Source of the DNA: Variovorax sp. Sphag1AA
GTDB taxonomy: Bacteria > Pseudomonadota > Gammaproteobacteria > Burkholderiales > Burkholderiaceae_C
DNA length: 64,000 bases
Assembly (NCBI RefSeq): GCF_014192575.1
Contig: NZ_JACHYC010000001.1
Coordinates: 310,001-374,000 of the forward strand
Direction of reading: 5' to 3'
The first letter of the stretch is position 1. The number at the start of each line of letters is the position of its first letter. This document shows positions 53,483 through 63,006 of this stretch, piece by piece. The notes below the pieces were generated by a model. It ran no database searches. It saw only the letters and a list, made by a program, of their open reading frames with translations, and had not been told where the DNA came from. Position numbers and translations under genes: made by a program.

Positions 53483-54243
53483 CAGCGCAGATCGACGCGC
53501 TGAGCGCCGGCGGCGGAGATGCAGAGCAACTGCGCGCGGGGGGGATGAGCAGCGACGTCCCAATCACTCAGCACGATGCGTTCGAGACCGTCGCCCAGGT
53601 CGTGCTTCCTGGGCTTGTGGGTATGGCCGTGGACGAGCGCGGTTGCGTGGGCGCGATGCAGCCAGTCGCGCGCGGCATTGGTGTCGACATCAGCCCAGAC
53701 CATGCCGGGGCTTTGCTTGCGGTCCTCGCTCTGCGCGCGGACCGATCGGGCGAGGGCGCGGCGTTCTTCCATCGGTCGGGCGAGCACCGCCGCTTTCCAT
53801 TCGGGGGTGCGCACCTGGGCCCGGAAGCGCAGGTACTCGACGTCTTCGAGACACAGGAGATCGCCGTGGCTGAGCAGCCAGCGCCTGTCGTGGAGGACAA
53901 GCACCGTCGGGTCGTCGATGAGTGTCATGCCGCATTGCGCCGCGAAGGCGGGGCCGAGCAGGAAGTCCCGGTTGCCGTGCATGAAGAAGACGGGCCGCCG
54001 CGCTGTGGCCGTGCGCAGCACGTCGGCGCATTGCGCCTCGAAGCCCGGGAGTGTGGCCGCGTCGTCGCCAATCCAGACTTCGAACAGGTCGCCGAGGATG
54101 AAGATCGCGTCGGCTGGCGAGGTTTCGAGATAGCCGCGCCAAGCCTCGAAAGTGGCCTGGTCCGCGGCCTGCAGATGGAGGTCGGAGATGAGATCGACCG
54201 TGCGCCAGCTGGCCGGCGCGACGATCTCTGCAAACGCCTCCAT
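53482..54243 (-). CDS. lpxH: UDP-2,3-diacylglucosamine diphosphatase
   Basis: This 253-residue calcineurin-type phosphoesterase of lipid A synthesis hydrolyses UDP-2,3-diacylglucosamine to lipid X plus UMP. Metal-ligand motifs are all present: D21-x-H23 (SDLHL), GDLFEVWIGDD (about 51-61), GNRDF (90-94), SHGDLL (125-130) and HGHTHKP near the C-terminus. It starts 8 bp after the cytosolic PPIase stop. LpxH next to PPIase genes and cysS is common gene order in Gram-negatives. Confidence 0.95.
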   Translation of the reverse strand: MEAFAEIVAPASWRTVDLISDLHLQAADQATFEAWRGYLETSPADAIFILGDLFEVWIGDDAATLPGFEAQCADVLRTATARRPVFFMHGNRDFLLGPAFAAQCGMTLIDDPTVLVLHDRRWLLSHGDLLCLEDVEYLRFRAQVRTPEWKAAVLARPMEERRALARSVRAQSEDRKQSPGMVWADVDTNAARDWLHRAHATALVHGHTHKPRKHDLGDGLERIVLSDWDVAAHPPRAQLLCISAAGAQRVDLR

Positions 54244-54251
54244 GCGCGGGG

Positions 54252-54761
54252 TCAGGCCTTGACGACGGCCTTTTCAATCACGACGTCCTCGAGCGGCACG
54301 TCGTCATGGAAGCCCTTGCGGCCGGTCTTGACCACCTTGATCTTGTCGACGACTTCCTTGCCGTCCACGACCTTGCCGAACACTGCATAGCCCCAACCCT
54401 GGGCCGAAGGCGCGGTGTGGTTCAGGAAGCTGTTGTCCGCGACGTTGATGAAGAACTGGGCGGTGGCCGAATGCGGAGCGCTGGTGCGCGCCATGGCGAC
54501 CGTGTAGTTGTCGTTCTTCAGGCCGTTGTTGGCTTCGTTCTGGATTTCGGCGCCGGTCGGCTTCTGCGACATGCCGGGCTCGAAGCCGCCGCCCTGAACC
54601 ATGAAGCCGGGGATCACGCGATGGAAGACGGTGTTGTCGTAGTGGCCGTTGTTCACGTAGTTGAGGAAGTTCTCGACCGTCTTCGGGGCCTTGGCCTGGT
54701 CGAGTTCGAGCGTGATGACGCCATTGTCCTTGATGTGAAGTTCGACTTGGGGATTGCTCAT
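54252..54761 (-). CDS. ppiB: Cytoplasmic cyclophilin-type peptidyl-prolyl isomerase
   Basis: This 169-residue cyclophilin without a signal peptide has the active-site motif [15 protein letters not shown] and [17 protein letters not shown]. It is a general cytosolic prolyl isomerase. It follows the exported paralogue by 15 bp; the two are likely duplicates with different locations. GGAG is present at a normal distance. Confidence 0.94.
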   Translation of the reverse strand: MSNPQVELHIKDNGVITLELDQAKAPKTVENFLNYVNNGHYDNTVFHRVIPGFMVQGGGFEPGMSQKPTGAEIQNEANNGLKNDNYTVAMARTSAPHSATAQFFINVADNSFLNHTAPSAQGWGYAVFGKVVDGKEVVDKIKVVKTGRKGFHDDVPLEDVVIEKAVVKA

Positions 54762-54776
54762 GAAGGCTCCTTTGAA

Positions 54777-55370
54777 TTACTTGGCCACCACGGTGGCGGA
54801 TTGAATGGTGATGGTTTCGACCGGAACGTCCTGCATGCCGCCCTTGTTGCCCGTGCGGGCGGCGCGGATTTTGTCGACCACCTCGGTGCCCGAGACCACC
54901 TTGCCGAAGACGGTGTAGCCATAGCCGTCGGGCGAGGGCGCGTTGAGGCTGGCGTTGTCCTTCACGTTGATGAAGAACTGCGAGGTGGCTGAGTTCGGAT
55001 CGGAGGTGCGTGCCATCGCGATCGTGTACTTGTCGTTCTTGAGGCCGTTCTTCGCCTCGAGAGGAATGGGAGGACGCGTGGGCTTCTGCCGGAGCTCGGG
55101 CGTGAAGCCGCCGCCTTGGATCATGAAGCCGTCGATGACGCGATGAAAGATCGTGCCGTCGTAGTGCTTGTCATTGACGTACTGGAGGAAGTTCTCGACC
55201 GTCTTGGGGGCCTTGTCCGGATAGAGTTCGATCACGATGTCGCCGGCCGAGGTGCCGAGCTTGACGCGAGGTGCAGCCGTCTGCGCCCAGCCGATGGTGC
55301 TGGTGCCGGCCATCGCCAGTGTCGTGGCTGCGATCAGCGCCGCGCGGCGCGAAAGGATTCGAAGGGTCAC
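54777..55370 (-). CDS. Exported cyclophilin-type peptidyl-prolyl isomerase
   Basis: This 197-residue protein has an N-terminal signal peptide (basic ILSRRAALIAATTLAMAG then WAQ|TA). The cyclophilin domain has FHRVIDGFMIQGGGF and SATSQFFINVKDNASLN, the catalytic-loop residues. It should act in the periplasm on outer-membrane and secreted proteins. It is paired with the cytoplasmic paralogue downstream and follows the TPR protein gene by about 50 bp. Confidence 0.93.
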   Translation of the reverse strand: MTLRILSRRAALIAATTLAMAGTSTIGWAQTAAPRVKLGTSAGDIVIELYPDKAPKTVENFLQYVNDKHYDGTIFHRVIDGFMIQGGGFTPELRQKPTRPPIPLEAKNGLKNDKYTIAMARTSDPNSATSQFFINVKDNASLNAPSPDGYGYTVFGKVVSGTEVVDKIRAARTGNKGGMQDVPVETITIQSATVVAK

Positions 55371-55421
55371 GGGAGGTTCGCTTTCCGAAGATGCGCCGAG
55401 GCGCGGTACGACGTGGCCGAC

Positions 55422-56003
55422 TTACTTGCGCACGGGTTTGCGGGCTGCCCCCGTTGCGGGGGGCAGGTCGCCGGAGGTGGGTGCGCTGAACATCTGGCGG
55501 ATCAGCGCGAGCTTGGGCGGCACGGTGGCGTTGCTGGCCTCCAGTTGCTTGGCGCGGCTGTACGACTCCGCGGCAAGCCGCACGTACACGTCGCCGAGGT
55601 TCTCGTGCGCCGTGGCGTAGTCGGGGTTGAGCTTGACGGCCATCTCGAGCGCAGCGCGAGCCTTGTCGAACTGGTTTTGCCCGGCGTAGAGGGCCGCGAG
55701 GTTGTTGTAGGGCTCGGGCAGCTCGGGGTAGTCCTGGGTGAGCTGCGTGAATGCGGTGATCGCTTCGGCTTGCTTGCCTTGCTCGGTGAGGATCACGGCG
55801 CGCAGAAAGCGCATCTGCGGATCGCGCGGCTTGCCGCTGATGTACGCGTCGGCCTTCGTCAGTGCTTCGTCCGTCTTGCCTTGGCGCAGCAGCGCGTTGA
55901 CATCGCCGTAGTCGTCCGCATGCGCGGCGCCCATCGCCAGGGCCAGCACAAGGGCAGGGAAAACGCGGAGGAGGGAAGCAGGGGAGAAAGCGGCAAGCTG
56001 CAT
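55422..56003 (-). CDS. Periplasmic tetratricopeptide repeat protein
   Basis: This 193-residue protein has a signal peptide (MQLAAFSPASLLRVFPALVLALAMGAAHA) and about three to four TPR units (for example AITAFTQLTQDYPELPEPYNNLAALYAGQNQFDKARAALEMAVKLNPDYATAHENLGDVYVRLA). Such proteins scaffold protein complexes. The start at 56003 gives the signal peptide; an upstream in-frame extension is not supported. It is the first gene of the operon TPR-PPIase-PPIase-lpxH-mtfA, divergent from cysS. Confidence 0.88.
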   Translation of the reverse strand: MQLAAFSPASLLRVFPALVLALAMGAAHADDYGDVNALLRQGKTDEALTKADAYISGKPRDPQMRFLRAVILTEQGKQAEAITAFTQLTQDYPELPEPYNNLAALYAGQNQFDKARAALEMAVKLNPDYATAHENLGDVYVRLAAESYSRAKQLEASNATVPPKLALIRQMFSAPTSGDLPPATGAARKPVRK

Positions 56004-56194
56004 GGAGCCTCGAGATTTTGAAGGGACACAAGCCGCGTAAACACGCGGAAATATCCGTCGGTGGCCGTTTATACTGCGGGGCATTGTAGCCGAGGGGTCA
56101 TGCCGAACCGCTCGTCTGCGCGGCACTTCCACCCCTGAAAATCAGCTGTCCTTCGCCCGTTTTTGCACGAGCGCGAACTGACGCTCCTAACCTC

Positions 56195-57571
56195 ATGAGT
56201 CTTCGCATCTACAACACGCTGTCGCGTGAACTGGAGGATTTTTCTCCGCTGCAACCCGGCCGGGTTCGCATGTACGTGTGCGGAATGACTGTCTATGACT
56301 ACTGCCACCTGGGCCACGCGCGTTCGATGATCGCGTTCGATGTGGTGCAGCGATGGCTCAAGGCCTCGGGCCTCGCGGTCGACTATGTGCGCAACATCAC
56401 CGACATCGACGACAAGATCATCCGCCGTGCCGTCGAGAACGGCGAGAGCATCCGTACGCTGACCGATCGAATGATCGGCGCGCTGCACGAAGACGCTGAC
56501 GCGCTCGGCATCGAAAGGCCCACGCACGAGCCGCGTGCCACGGAGTACGTGCCGCAGATGCTCTCGATGATCGGCACGCTCGAACAGAAGGGCCTGGCCT
56601 ACCGCGCTCCCAACGGCGATGTGAACTACGCCGTGCGCAAGTTTCCTGGCTACGGCAAGCTCAGCGGCAAGTCGCTCGATGAACTGCACGCCGGCGAGCG
56701 CGTCGCGGTGCTCGACGGCAAGGACGATCCGCTGGATCCGGTGCTCTGGAAGAGTGCCAAGCCGACCGAACCAGAAGAGGTCAAGTGGGCCAGTCCGTTC
56801 GGCGCAGGGCGGCCCGGCTGGCACATCGAGTGCTCGGCCATGGCCTGCGAGCTGCTGGGTGAAACGCTCGATATCCATGGCGGTGGTGCTGACCTTCAGT
56901 TCCCGCATCACGAGAACGAGATCGCCCAGAGCGAAGGTGCCAATGGCAAGCCGCTCGCGCGCTTCTGGATGCACAACGGCTTCATCAACATCGACGACGA
57001 GAAGATGTCCAAGAGCCTGGGCAACTTCTTCCTCATTCGCGATGTGCTGAAGGAATTCGACGCCGAGACGATCCGGTTCTTCGTGGTGCGTGCGCACTAT
57101 CGCAGTCCGCTCAACTACAGCGACGTGCATCTCGGCGATGCGCGAGCATCGCTCAAGCGGCTCTACAACGCGCTGTATCTGGTTCCGCCGGTCAAGGTCG
57201 ACATCGACTGGGGCAACGACTATGCGTCGCGCTTCAAGGCGGCAATGGACGAGGACTTCGGCACGCCCGAGGCCGTGGCGGTGCTGTTCGACCTGGCCGG
57301 TGAAGTCAACCGCACCCGGTCGCCGGAACTCGCCGGACTGCTGAAGGCGCTCGCTGCCTGCCTAGGCATCCTGCAAGCCGACCCGCAGGCGTTCCTGCAG
57401 GCCGGCGCGACGCTTGACGATGCGGCAATCCAGGCCCTGATCCAGCAACGTGCGGATGCCAAGGCGGCAAAGAACTTTGCCGAAGCGGATCGCATCCGCA
57501 GCGAACTGCTCGCGCAAGGCATCGTGCTGAAGGATTCGCCCACCGGCACCACATGGTCGTCGGCACAGTGA
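56195..57571 (+). CDS. cysS: Cysteinyl-tRNA synthetase
   Basis: This 458-residue class I synthetase has the HIGH-type motif CHLGH (37-41) following the zinc-ligand region [14 protein letters not shown] lies at 270-274 in EKMSKSLGN. The [16 protein letters not shown] motif contains further zinc ligands. The length is typical and no disruption is seen. It is divergent from the TPR gene. Confidence 0.97.
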   Translation: MSLRIYNTLSRELEDFSPLQPGRVRMYVCGMTVYDYCHLGHARSMIAFDVVQRWLKASGLAVDYVRNITDIDDKIIRRAVENGESIRTLTDRMIGALHEDADALGIERPTHEPRATEYVPQMLSMIGTLEQKGLAYRAPNGDVNYAVRKFPGYGKLSGKSLDELHAGERVAVLDGKDDPLDPVLWKSAKPTEPEEVKWASPFGAGRPGWHIECSAMACELLGETLDIHGGGADLQFPHHENEIAQSEGANGKPLARFWMHNGFINIDDEKMSKSLGNFFLIRDVLKEFDAETIRFFVVRAHYRSPLNYSDVHLGDARASLKRLYNALYLVPPVKVDIDWGNDYASRFKAAMDEDFGTPEAVAVLFDLAGEVNRTRSPELAGLLKALAACLGILQADPQAFLQAGATLDDAAIQALIQQRADAKAAKNFAEADRIRSELLAQGIVLKDSPTGTTWSSAQ

Positions 57572-58236
57572 ACGCGACGAAGACGATGCCCCCTGCAAAG
57601 AAGCCGGCGGTCGAGGTGTTCACGCCCGACTATTGGGAAGAGGCGTGCAAGCACCTGGCCAAGAAAGACCGCGTCATGAAGCGGCTCATTCCGCGTTTCG
57701 GCGACGCCTGCCTCGAATCGCGCGGTGACGCATTCACCACGCTGGCGCGCAGCATCGTGGGCCAGCAGATTTCGGTGAAGGCGGCCCAGTCCGTCTGGGA
57801 CCGTTTTGCGAAGCTGCCTCGCAAGATGGCGCCCGCGAGCGTGCTCAAACTCAAGGTCGACGACATGCGCGCGGCGGGACTTTCCGTTCGCAAGATCGAA
57901 TATCTCGTCGATCTCGCGCTGCACTTCGATTCGGGTGCGGTTCACGTCGACAAGTGGAAAGACATGTCCGACGAGATGATCATCGAGGAGCTCGTGGCCA
58001 TCCGCGGCATCGGTCGCTGGACGGCCGAGATGTTCCTGATCTTCCACCTGATGCGCCCCAACGTGCTGCCGCTGGATGACCTCGGGCTCATCAATGGCAT
58101 CAGCCATAACTATTTTTCGGGCGACCCCGTCAGCCGCAGCGATGCGCGCGAGGTAGCTGTCGCCTGGGCCCCATACTGCAGCGTGGCGACTTGGTATATT
58201 TGGCGGTCGCTCGACCCGCTACCGGTCGCATACTGA
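57553..58236 (+). CDS. DNA-3-methyladenine glycosylase 2 family (HhH-GPD)
   Basis: This base-excision repair glycosylase of the AlkA type has up to 227 residues. The helix-hairpin-helix is [18 protein letters not shown] (about 148-165), followed by VLPLDDLGL containing the catalytic aspartate (D175 or D176). [24 protein letters not shown] is typical. Start choices are ATG 57553 (used; overlaps cysS by 19 bp), GTG 57568 (GTGA overlap with the cysS stop) and ATG 57586. The true N-terminus is uncertain. The last exposed stop precedes accA by 16 bp. Confidence 0.88.
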   Translation: MVVGTVNATKTMPPAKKPAVEVFTPDYWEEACKHLAKKDRVMKRLIPRFGDACLESRGDAFTTLARSIVGQQISVKAAQSVWDRFAKLPRKMAPASVLKLKVDDMRAAGLSVRKIEYLVDLALHFDSGAVHVDKWKDMSDEMIIEELVAIRGIGRWTAEMFLIFHLMRPNVLPLDDLGLINGISHNYFSGDPVSRSDAREVAVAWAPYCSVATWYIWRSLDPLPVAY

Positions 58237-58252
58237 ATAACAGGAGAAGACG

Positions 58253-59233
58253 TTGGCGAAACGAACCTTTCTCGACTTCGAGCAGCCCGTTGCGGAGCTC
58301 GAAAGCAAGATCGAAGAGCTGCGCTATGTGCAGACGGAGTCGGCAGTCGATATCTCGGAAGAAATCGACCAGCTTGGCAAGAAGAGCCTTCAGCTCACCA
58401 AGGAAATCTACAGCGACCTGACGCCCTGGCAGATCACCAAGATCGCGCGGCACCCGGAGCGGCCCTACACCCTCGACTACATCAACGAGATCTTCACGGA
58501 TTTCGTCGAACTGCACGGTGACCGCCACTTTTCGGATGACCTGTCGATCGTCGGCGGCCTCGCGCGATTCAACGGCACGCCCTGCATGGTGTTGGGCCAC
58601 CAGAAGGGTCGCGACACCAAGGAGCGCACAGCGCGCAACTTCGGCATGAGCAAGCCCGAGGGCTACCGAAAGGCGCTGCGGCTGATGAAGACGGCCGAGA
58701 AGTTCAAGCTCCCTGTCTTCACTTTCGTCGACACGCCGGGTGCGTACCCCGGCATCGACGCCGAAGAACGGGGCCAGTCCGAAGCCATCGGCCGCAACAT
58801 CTTCGAGATGGCGCAGCTCGAGGTGCCGATCATCGTCACCATCATCGGCGAGGGCGGTTCCGGTGGCGCGCTGGCGATCTCGGTGGGCGACCAGGTTCTG
58901 ATGCTGCAGTACTCCGTGTATTCGGTGATCAGCCCGGAAGGTTGCGCTTCCATCCTCTGGAAGACCAGCGACAAGGCGCAGGAAGCGGCCGATGCGCTGG
59001 GTATCACCGCACACCGGCTGAAGGCGCTTGGGCTGGTGGACAAGATCGTCAACGAGCCCGTGGGTGGTTCGCACCGCGATCACCGGCAGATGGCTGCATT
59101 CCTGAAGCGCGCGTTGAACGATGCTTTCCGTCAGGTCGGCGATCTGTCGGTCAAGGAATTGCTCGCGCGTCGCTATGACCGGCTCCAGAGCTACGGTCGC
59201 TTCGCCGATACCAAGGCCGACAGCGGCAAGTAA
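58253..59233 (+). CDS. accA: Acetyl-CoA carboxylase carboxyltransferase subunit alpha
   Basis: This 326-residue AccA transfers carboxyl from biotin to acetyl-CoA with Acc[40 protein letters not shown] and the carboxyltransferase core [25 protein letters not shown] with [11 protein letters not shown] are diagnostic. Translation starts at a TTG (58253) with AGGAG seven nt upstream; no ATG fits the conserved N-terminus. A strong hairpin terminator lies about 50 bp after the stop, inside the tilS reading frame. Confidence 0.96.
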   Translation: MAKRTFLDFEQPVAELESKIEELRYVQTESAVDISEEIDQLGKKSLQLTKEIYSDLTPWQITKIARHPERPYTLDYINEIFTDFVELHGDRHFSDDLSIVGGLARFNGTPCMVLGHQKGRDTKERTARNFGMSKPEGYRKALRLMKTAEKFKLPVFTFVDTPGAYPGIDAEERGQSEAIGRNIFEMAQLEVPIIVTIIGEGGSGGALAISVGDQVLMLQYSVYSVISPEGCASILWKTSDKAQEAADALGITAHRLKALGLVDKIVNEPVGGSHRDHRQMAAFLKRALNDAFRQVGDLSVKELLARRYDRLQSYGRFADTKADSGK

Positions 59234-59263
59234 CGCGCGGCGCGGGCATCGGCCTGCGTCGTG

Positions 59264-60223
59264 ATGTCTCACATGGAAAATCCCGCCGACCATGCACTGG
59301 CTTCATGGTCGGCGGTTTTGCCATTGGGCATCGCCTACAGCGGCGGAGCCGATTCGACTGCACTTCTGCATGCCGCGGCAATGCGATGGCCGGGACAGGT
59401 TCACGCGCTTCACGTTCACCACGGACTGCAGCGGGCCGCGGATGATTTCGAGGCCCATTGCGCGACGACGTGCGCAATGCTGGACGTGCCGCTGCACGTG
59501 GGGCGCGTGGACGCGCGTCACGCGCCCGGCGAAAGCCCTGAGGATGCGGCGCGGCGCGCACGCTACGCGACCCTGGCGGCACTGGCCCAGGCGCACGGAT
59601 TGCAGCACGTGGTGCTTGCGCAGCATGCCGACGACCAGGTCGAAACGCTGCTCATCGCCCTGAGCCGCGGAGCCGGCGTGGATGGGCTGGCTGGCATGCC
59701 AAGCCGCATGGAGCGGCACGGTGTGGTGTTCCACCGCCCGATGCTCGAAGTGCACGCCAGTGCATTGCGTGAGTGGATTGCCGCAGCCGGCGTTCCCCAC
59801 ATCGACGACCCGACCAATGCGGACCTGCGCTATACGCGCAACCGCATCCGCCGCCTCGTGCTGCCGGCGCTCGAGCAGGCGCTGCCGCAGTTCCGGGAGA
59901 CTTTCGCTCGCTCGGCGCGCAATGCGGCGCGGGCGTCGCGGCTGCTTGCTGAATCCGCAGCGAGCGATCTCGCCGAGGCGGGCTCTCCGCCAAGATTGGC
60001 TGTCCTGAGGGCGCTGCCGCGCGAGCGACTGGCGAATCTTCTTCGTCACTGGCTCAAGAGCGAACACGGCGCGGTGCCAAGCGAAGCGCAACTCGAACAA
60101 CTCCTGGACCAGATCGCCGCCTGCAGTACCCGCGGTCATCGGATCCGCATCAAAGTGGCTTCTGGCCGGGTCGAACGCGAGGGCGACACGCTGCGTTGGT
60201 ACAATGCTTCGCCCTTGCCGTAG
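59264..60223 (+). CDS. tilS: tRNA(Ile)-lysidine synthase
   Basis: This 319-residue N-type PP-loop ATPase makes lysidine 34 in tRNA(Ile). The ATP motif is SGGADS (26-31), with VHHGLQRAADDFEAHC and AQHADDQVETLLIALSRGAG downstream and HIDDPTNADLRYTRNRIRRLVLP later. It is shorter than E. coli TilS and lacks the extreme C-terminal domain, as in related betaproteobacteria. Starts at 59261 (GTG), 59264 or 59273 are possible. The N-terminal codons overlap a perfect hairpin (59283-59315). Confidence 0.93.
   Translation: MSHMENPADHALASWSAVLPLGIAYSGGADSTALLHAAAMRWPGQVHALHVHHGLQRAADDFEAHCATTCAMLDVPLHVGRVDARHAPGESPEDAARRARYATLAALAQAHGLQHVVLAQHADDQVETLLIALSRGAGVDGLAGMPSRMERHGVVFHRPMLEVHASALREWIAAAGVPHIDDPTNADLRYTRNRIRRLVLPALEQALPQFRETFARSARNAARASRLLAESAASDLAEAGSPPRLAVLRALPRERLANLLRHWLKSEHGAVPSEAQLEQLLDQIAACSTRGHRIRIKVASGRVEREGDTLRWYNASPLP
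59283..59319 (+). terminator. Hairpin with T run inside the tilS 5' coding region
   Basis: CCGCCGACCATG (59283-59294) pairs perfectly over 12 bp with CATGGTCGGCGG (59304-59315), with a 9-nt loop, followed by TTTT. It is probably the accA terminator, yet it falls within codons about 7-19 of tilS. It would also attenuate tilS. Confidence 0.75.
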
Positions 60224-60292
60224 CTCTCTCGGCCTCGCGGCGCACGAATGCCGGCATTGCGGCATGCGAACTCTTCTCTCTTGACTTCACCC

Positions 60293-61561
60293 ATGGCATT
60301 GATCGTTCACAAATACGGCGGCACGTCGATGGGCTCGACCGAGCGCATCCGAAATGTCGCCAAGCGGGTCGCCAAATGGGCTCGCGCCGGCCACCAGATG
60401 GTCGTGGTCCCGAGTGCCATGAGCGGCGAAACCAATCGCCTGCTCGGGCTCGCCAAGGAACTCGCCTCCGGCACGCCCGACGACGACCACAACCGCGAGC
60501 TCGACATGCTCGCTTCGACCGGCGAGCAGGCGTCTTCGGCGCTCCTGGCCATCGCTCTGCAGTCCGAAGGCCTCCAGGCCGTCAGCTATGCAGGCTGGCA
60601 AGTCCAGGTCAAGACGGACAGCGCCTTCACCAAGGCACGCATCGAACGCATCGACGACGAGCGCGTGCGCGCCGACCTCGACGCCGGCAAGGTGGTGGTG
60701 ATCACCGGCTTCCAGGGTGTCGACGATGCCGGCAACATCACGACGCTTGGCCGTGGCGGCAGCGACACCTCGGCTGTGGCGATCGCCGCGGCAATGAAGG
60801 CGAACGAGTGCCTCATCTACACCGACGTCGACGGCGTCTACACCACCGACCCGCGGGTGGAACCTGATGCGCGCCGCCTTGCCACGGTGAGCTTTGAGGA
60901 AATGCTCGAAATGGCGAGCCTGGGCTCCAAGGTGCTGCAGATCCGTTCGGTCGAGTTTGCCGGCAAGTACAAGGTGCCTCTACGCGTGCTTTCGAGCTTC
61001 ACGCCCTGGGACATCGATATCAACGAAGAAGCCAAGTCAGGCACGCTGATCACTTTCGAGGAAGACGAAAACATGGAACAAGCCGTCGTATCCGGCATTG
61101 CGTTCAACCGCGACGAAGCCAAGATTTCCGTGCTGGGCGTGCCCGACAAGCCGGGCATCGCGTATCACATCCTCGGCGCTGTCGCCGATGCGAACATCGA
61201 GGTCGATGTGATCATCCAGAACCTGAGCAAGGACGGTCGCACCGACTTCAGCTTCACGGTTCATCGCAACGACTACGCCAAGGCGGTCGATCTGCTCAAG
61301 GCCAAGGTTCTGCCAACCCTGGGCGCGGCAGATATCGTCGGCGACACCAAGATCTGCAAGGTCAGCATCGTGGGTATCGGCATGCGCAGCCATGTCGGCG
61401 TGGCGAGCAAGATGTTCCGCGTGCTGAGCGAAGAGGGCATCAACATCCAGATGATTTCCACGAGCGAAATCAAGACCTCGGTCGTGATCGACGAGAAATA
61501 CATGGAACTCGCCGTCCGCGCGTTGCATAAAGCCTTCGATTTGGATCAATCCGCCTCCTGA
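60293..61561 (+). CDS. lysC: Aspartate kinase
   Basis: This 422-residue aspartokinase carries out the first step of the lysine, threonine and methionine branch. The kinase domain starts MALIVHKYGGTSMGSTERI and has TLGRGGSDTSAVAIA and TDVDGVYTTDPR. Two ACT domains follow (about 265-340 and 345-420; ISVLGVPDKPGIAYHIL and VSIVGIGMRSHVGVASKMF), implying feedback control by lysine or threonine. The ATG at 60293 is used; the longer reading frame to 60248 adds a poorly supported N-terminus. An internal start for a beta subunit, as in some bacteria, cannot be excluded near 61072. Confidence 0.96.
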   Translation: MALIVHKYGGTSMGSTERIRNVAKRVAKWARAGHQMVVVPSAMSGETNRLLGLAKELASGTPDDDHNRELDMLASTGEQASSALLAIALQSEGLQAVSYAGWQVQVKTDSAFTKARIERIDDERVRADLDAGKVVVITGFQGVDDAGNITTLGRGGSDTSAVAIAAAMKANECLIYTDVDGVYTTDPRVEPDARRLATVSFEEMLEMASLGSKVLQIRSVEFAGKYKVPLRVLSSFTPWDIDINEEAKSGTLITFEEDENMEQAVVSGIAFNRDEAKISVLGVPDKPGIAYHILGAVADANIEVDVIIQNLSKDGRTDFSFTVHRNDYAKAVDLLKAKVLPTLGAADIVGDTKICKVSIVGIGMRSHVGVASKMFRVLSEEGINIQMISTSEIKTSVVIDEKYMELAVRALHKAFDLDQSAS

Positions 61562-61584
61562 AACTGGCATAATGGCGGGCTTAA

Positions 61585-61677
61585 GGAACTGTGACCGAGT
61601 GGCCGAAGGTGCTCCCCTGCTAAGGGAGTATGGGGTGTAGAGCCTCATCGAGGGTTCGAATCCCTCCGGTTCCGCCA
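61585..61677 (+). tRNA. tRNA-Ser(GCU)
   Basis: This 93-nt class II tRNA ends in encoded CCA. Acceptor strands GGAACTG and CGGTTCC pair with one wobble. The anticodon loop CTGCTAA places GCT at 61619-61621, giving Ser codons AGC/AGU. The long variable arm TATGGGGTGTAGAGCCTCATC and the T-loop GTTCGAATC are clear. It follows lysC by 23 bp. Confidence 0.97.
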
Positions 61678-61685
61678 AGAACGTG

Positions 61686-61720
61686 AAACCCCGCTGATCT
61701 TCGGATCAGCGGGGTTTTTT
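61686..61720 (+). terminator. Rho-independent terminator after tRNA-Ser
   Basis: CCCCGCTGATC-TTCG-GATCAGCGGGG, a perfect 11-bp stem extended by AAA/TTT, is followed by TTTTTTG. It closes the lysC/tRNA transcript. Confidence 0.93.
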
Positions 61721-61832
61721 GTTTTCGTCGACGGCTATGTCGGCCGCCTTCTCGATAAGCAACTTCGATTCCGTTGGCAAAGAGAAATGGCGCTGCACGC
61801 CGACAAGACCGAGTTCGCCGCGCGGCCCAGTC

Positions 61833-62684
61833 TCAGGCGGCTCTCCAGGCGGCATACATCGCGCTGAGCGCGATGATGCCCATGCCCAGGAGGCTGACTG
61901 TGTCCGGCCAGTGGCCGAACACCGCCCATCCGAGGATCCCCGCCCACAGCATCTGGGAGTACGACAGCGGCGCGATCGCCGATGGCGGTGCGATGCGGTA
62001 AGCACTGACCACTAGCCATTGGGCCGCGCACCATGCAACGCACATGGACGCAAGTGCGAGCCACGCGCTGACCGGCATTGGGCCGTTCATCGCCGGCAGC
62101 ATCGGGCTCAGGCACAGCACGCCGATCAGGGCCGAGTGAAACATCGTTGTCGTCGTGCCATCGGTCGCACCGAGCTTGCGAGTGAGGATCACCGCGCTGG
62201 CCCAGGCCATCGACGAAAACAGGGGAAAGAACTCGGCTCCGCCGAAGCTCGATGTCCCGGGCCTCGCAACGACGAGCACGCCGATGAAGCCCATCAGCAC
62301 CGGGACGACGCGCGCGGTGCTGAGCCGCTCGTGCAACACCAACCGCGCCAGCAGGACGACGAAGAGCGGAGAGGCGAAGACCATCGCCGTGGCTTCTGCC
62401 TGGGGTATCGAACGCAAGCCATAGAGAAACAACACGGCCGAGCCGGCGAGGGCGATGGCACGCAGGGCCTGAAGCAGGGGCTGGCCGCTCTTCATCAACA
62501 CGGGGCGCTGCAGAACGAGCGGCAGAACCGTGATGAGCAAGGCGAGATAGCGGAACCACGCAAGTGCAAAGGCCGGAAAGTGCGGTGCGAGCTGCTTGGC
62601 AAGCGAATCGGACACGGCGAAAGCCGCCATCGCGAGCGTGAGCAGGGCACCGCCGATCGCGGGGCGTTGTGCGGTCGGGCTCAC
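61833..62684 (-). CDS. EamA family (DMT superfamily) transporter
   Basis: This 283-residue inner-membrane protein has ten predicted helices in two EamA halves (ALAVSD-type first repeat near LTLAMAAFAVSDSLAKQLAP and a second starting near GAEFFPLFSSMAWASAVILTRKLG). DMT proteins export or import metabolites; the substrate cannot be told. It may follow the small gene at 62689-62991, whose stop is 5 bp upstream. Confidence 0.88.
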   Translation of the reverse strand: MSPTAQRPAIGGALLTLAMAAFAVSDSLAKQLAPHFPAFALAWFRYLALLITVLPLVLQRPVLMKSGQPLLQALRAIALAGSAVLFLYGLRSIPQAEATAMVFASPLFVVLLARLVLHERLSTARVVPVLMGFIGVLVVARPGTSSFGGAEFFPLFSSMAWASAVILTRKLGATDGTTTTMFHSALIGVLCLSPMLPAMNGPMPVSAWLALASMCVAWCAAQWLVVSAYRIAPPSAIAPLSYSQMLWAGILGWAVFGHWPDTVSLLGMGIIALSAMYAAWRAA

Positions 62685-62688
62685 CGGC

Positions 62689-62991
62689 TCAGGCGGCTCG
62701 CGCCTTGACTTTCATGGTGCCGGGCGAATCGCCACGCGGCATCCATTGAATGTCCCAGCGTTTCTCTTCGATCGCGGTGCGCTTCGCGGTCGTATGTGCT
62801 TCGAGCCGGAGCGTCCAGCCGCCGTGCGGCAGGGCGGCAATGACGTCGCCGTTGGCGACCATTTGGTCGGCGAACTCGACAGCAATGCGATCGCCCGACC
62901 GGATGCGCTCTCGCATCGATGTGTCCGTGGCGCGCAGACGCGCGCCGGGGTAGAGATGGGTGTTGCTGGCGGTGAGCTGCCAGAGGGTCAT
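62689..62991 (-). CDS. Conserved hypothetical protein (100 aa)
   Basis: This small soluble protein begins MTLWQLTASNTHLYPG and contains alternating strand-like segments (RIAVEFADQMVANGDVIAALPHGGWTLRLEAHTT). I do not recognise a family. Coding is supported by codon periodicity, by its position tightly packed between two genes on the same strand (15 bp after the GntR gene, 5 bp before the DMT gene) and by the absence of a longer competing frame. There is no signal peptide or membrane helix. Confidence 0.6.
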   Translation of the reverse strand: MTLWQLTASNTHLYPGARLRATDTSMRERIRSGDRIAVEFADQMVANGDVIAALPHGGWTLRLEAHTTAKRTAIEEKRWDIQWMPRGDSPGTMKVKARAA

Positions 62992-63006
62992 GGGCAGGGC
63001 GGACGC

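Noticed and set aside
61585..61677. tRNA-Ser as the attachment site of an integrated element
   Set aside because: No integrase gene and no repeated copy of the tRNA 3' end were noticed downstream within the window.
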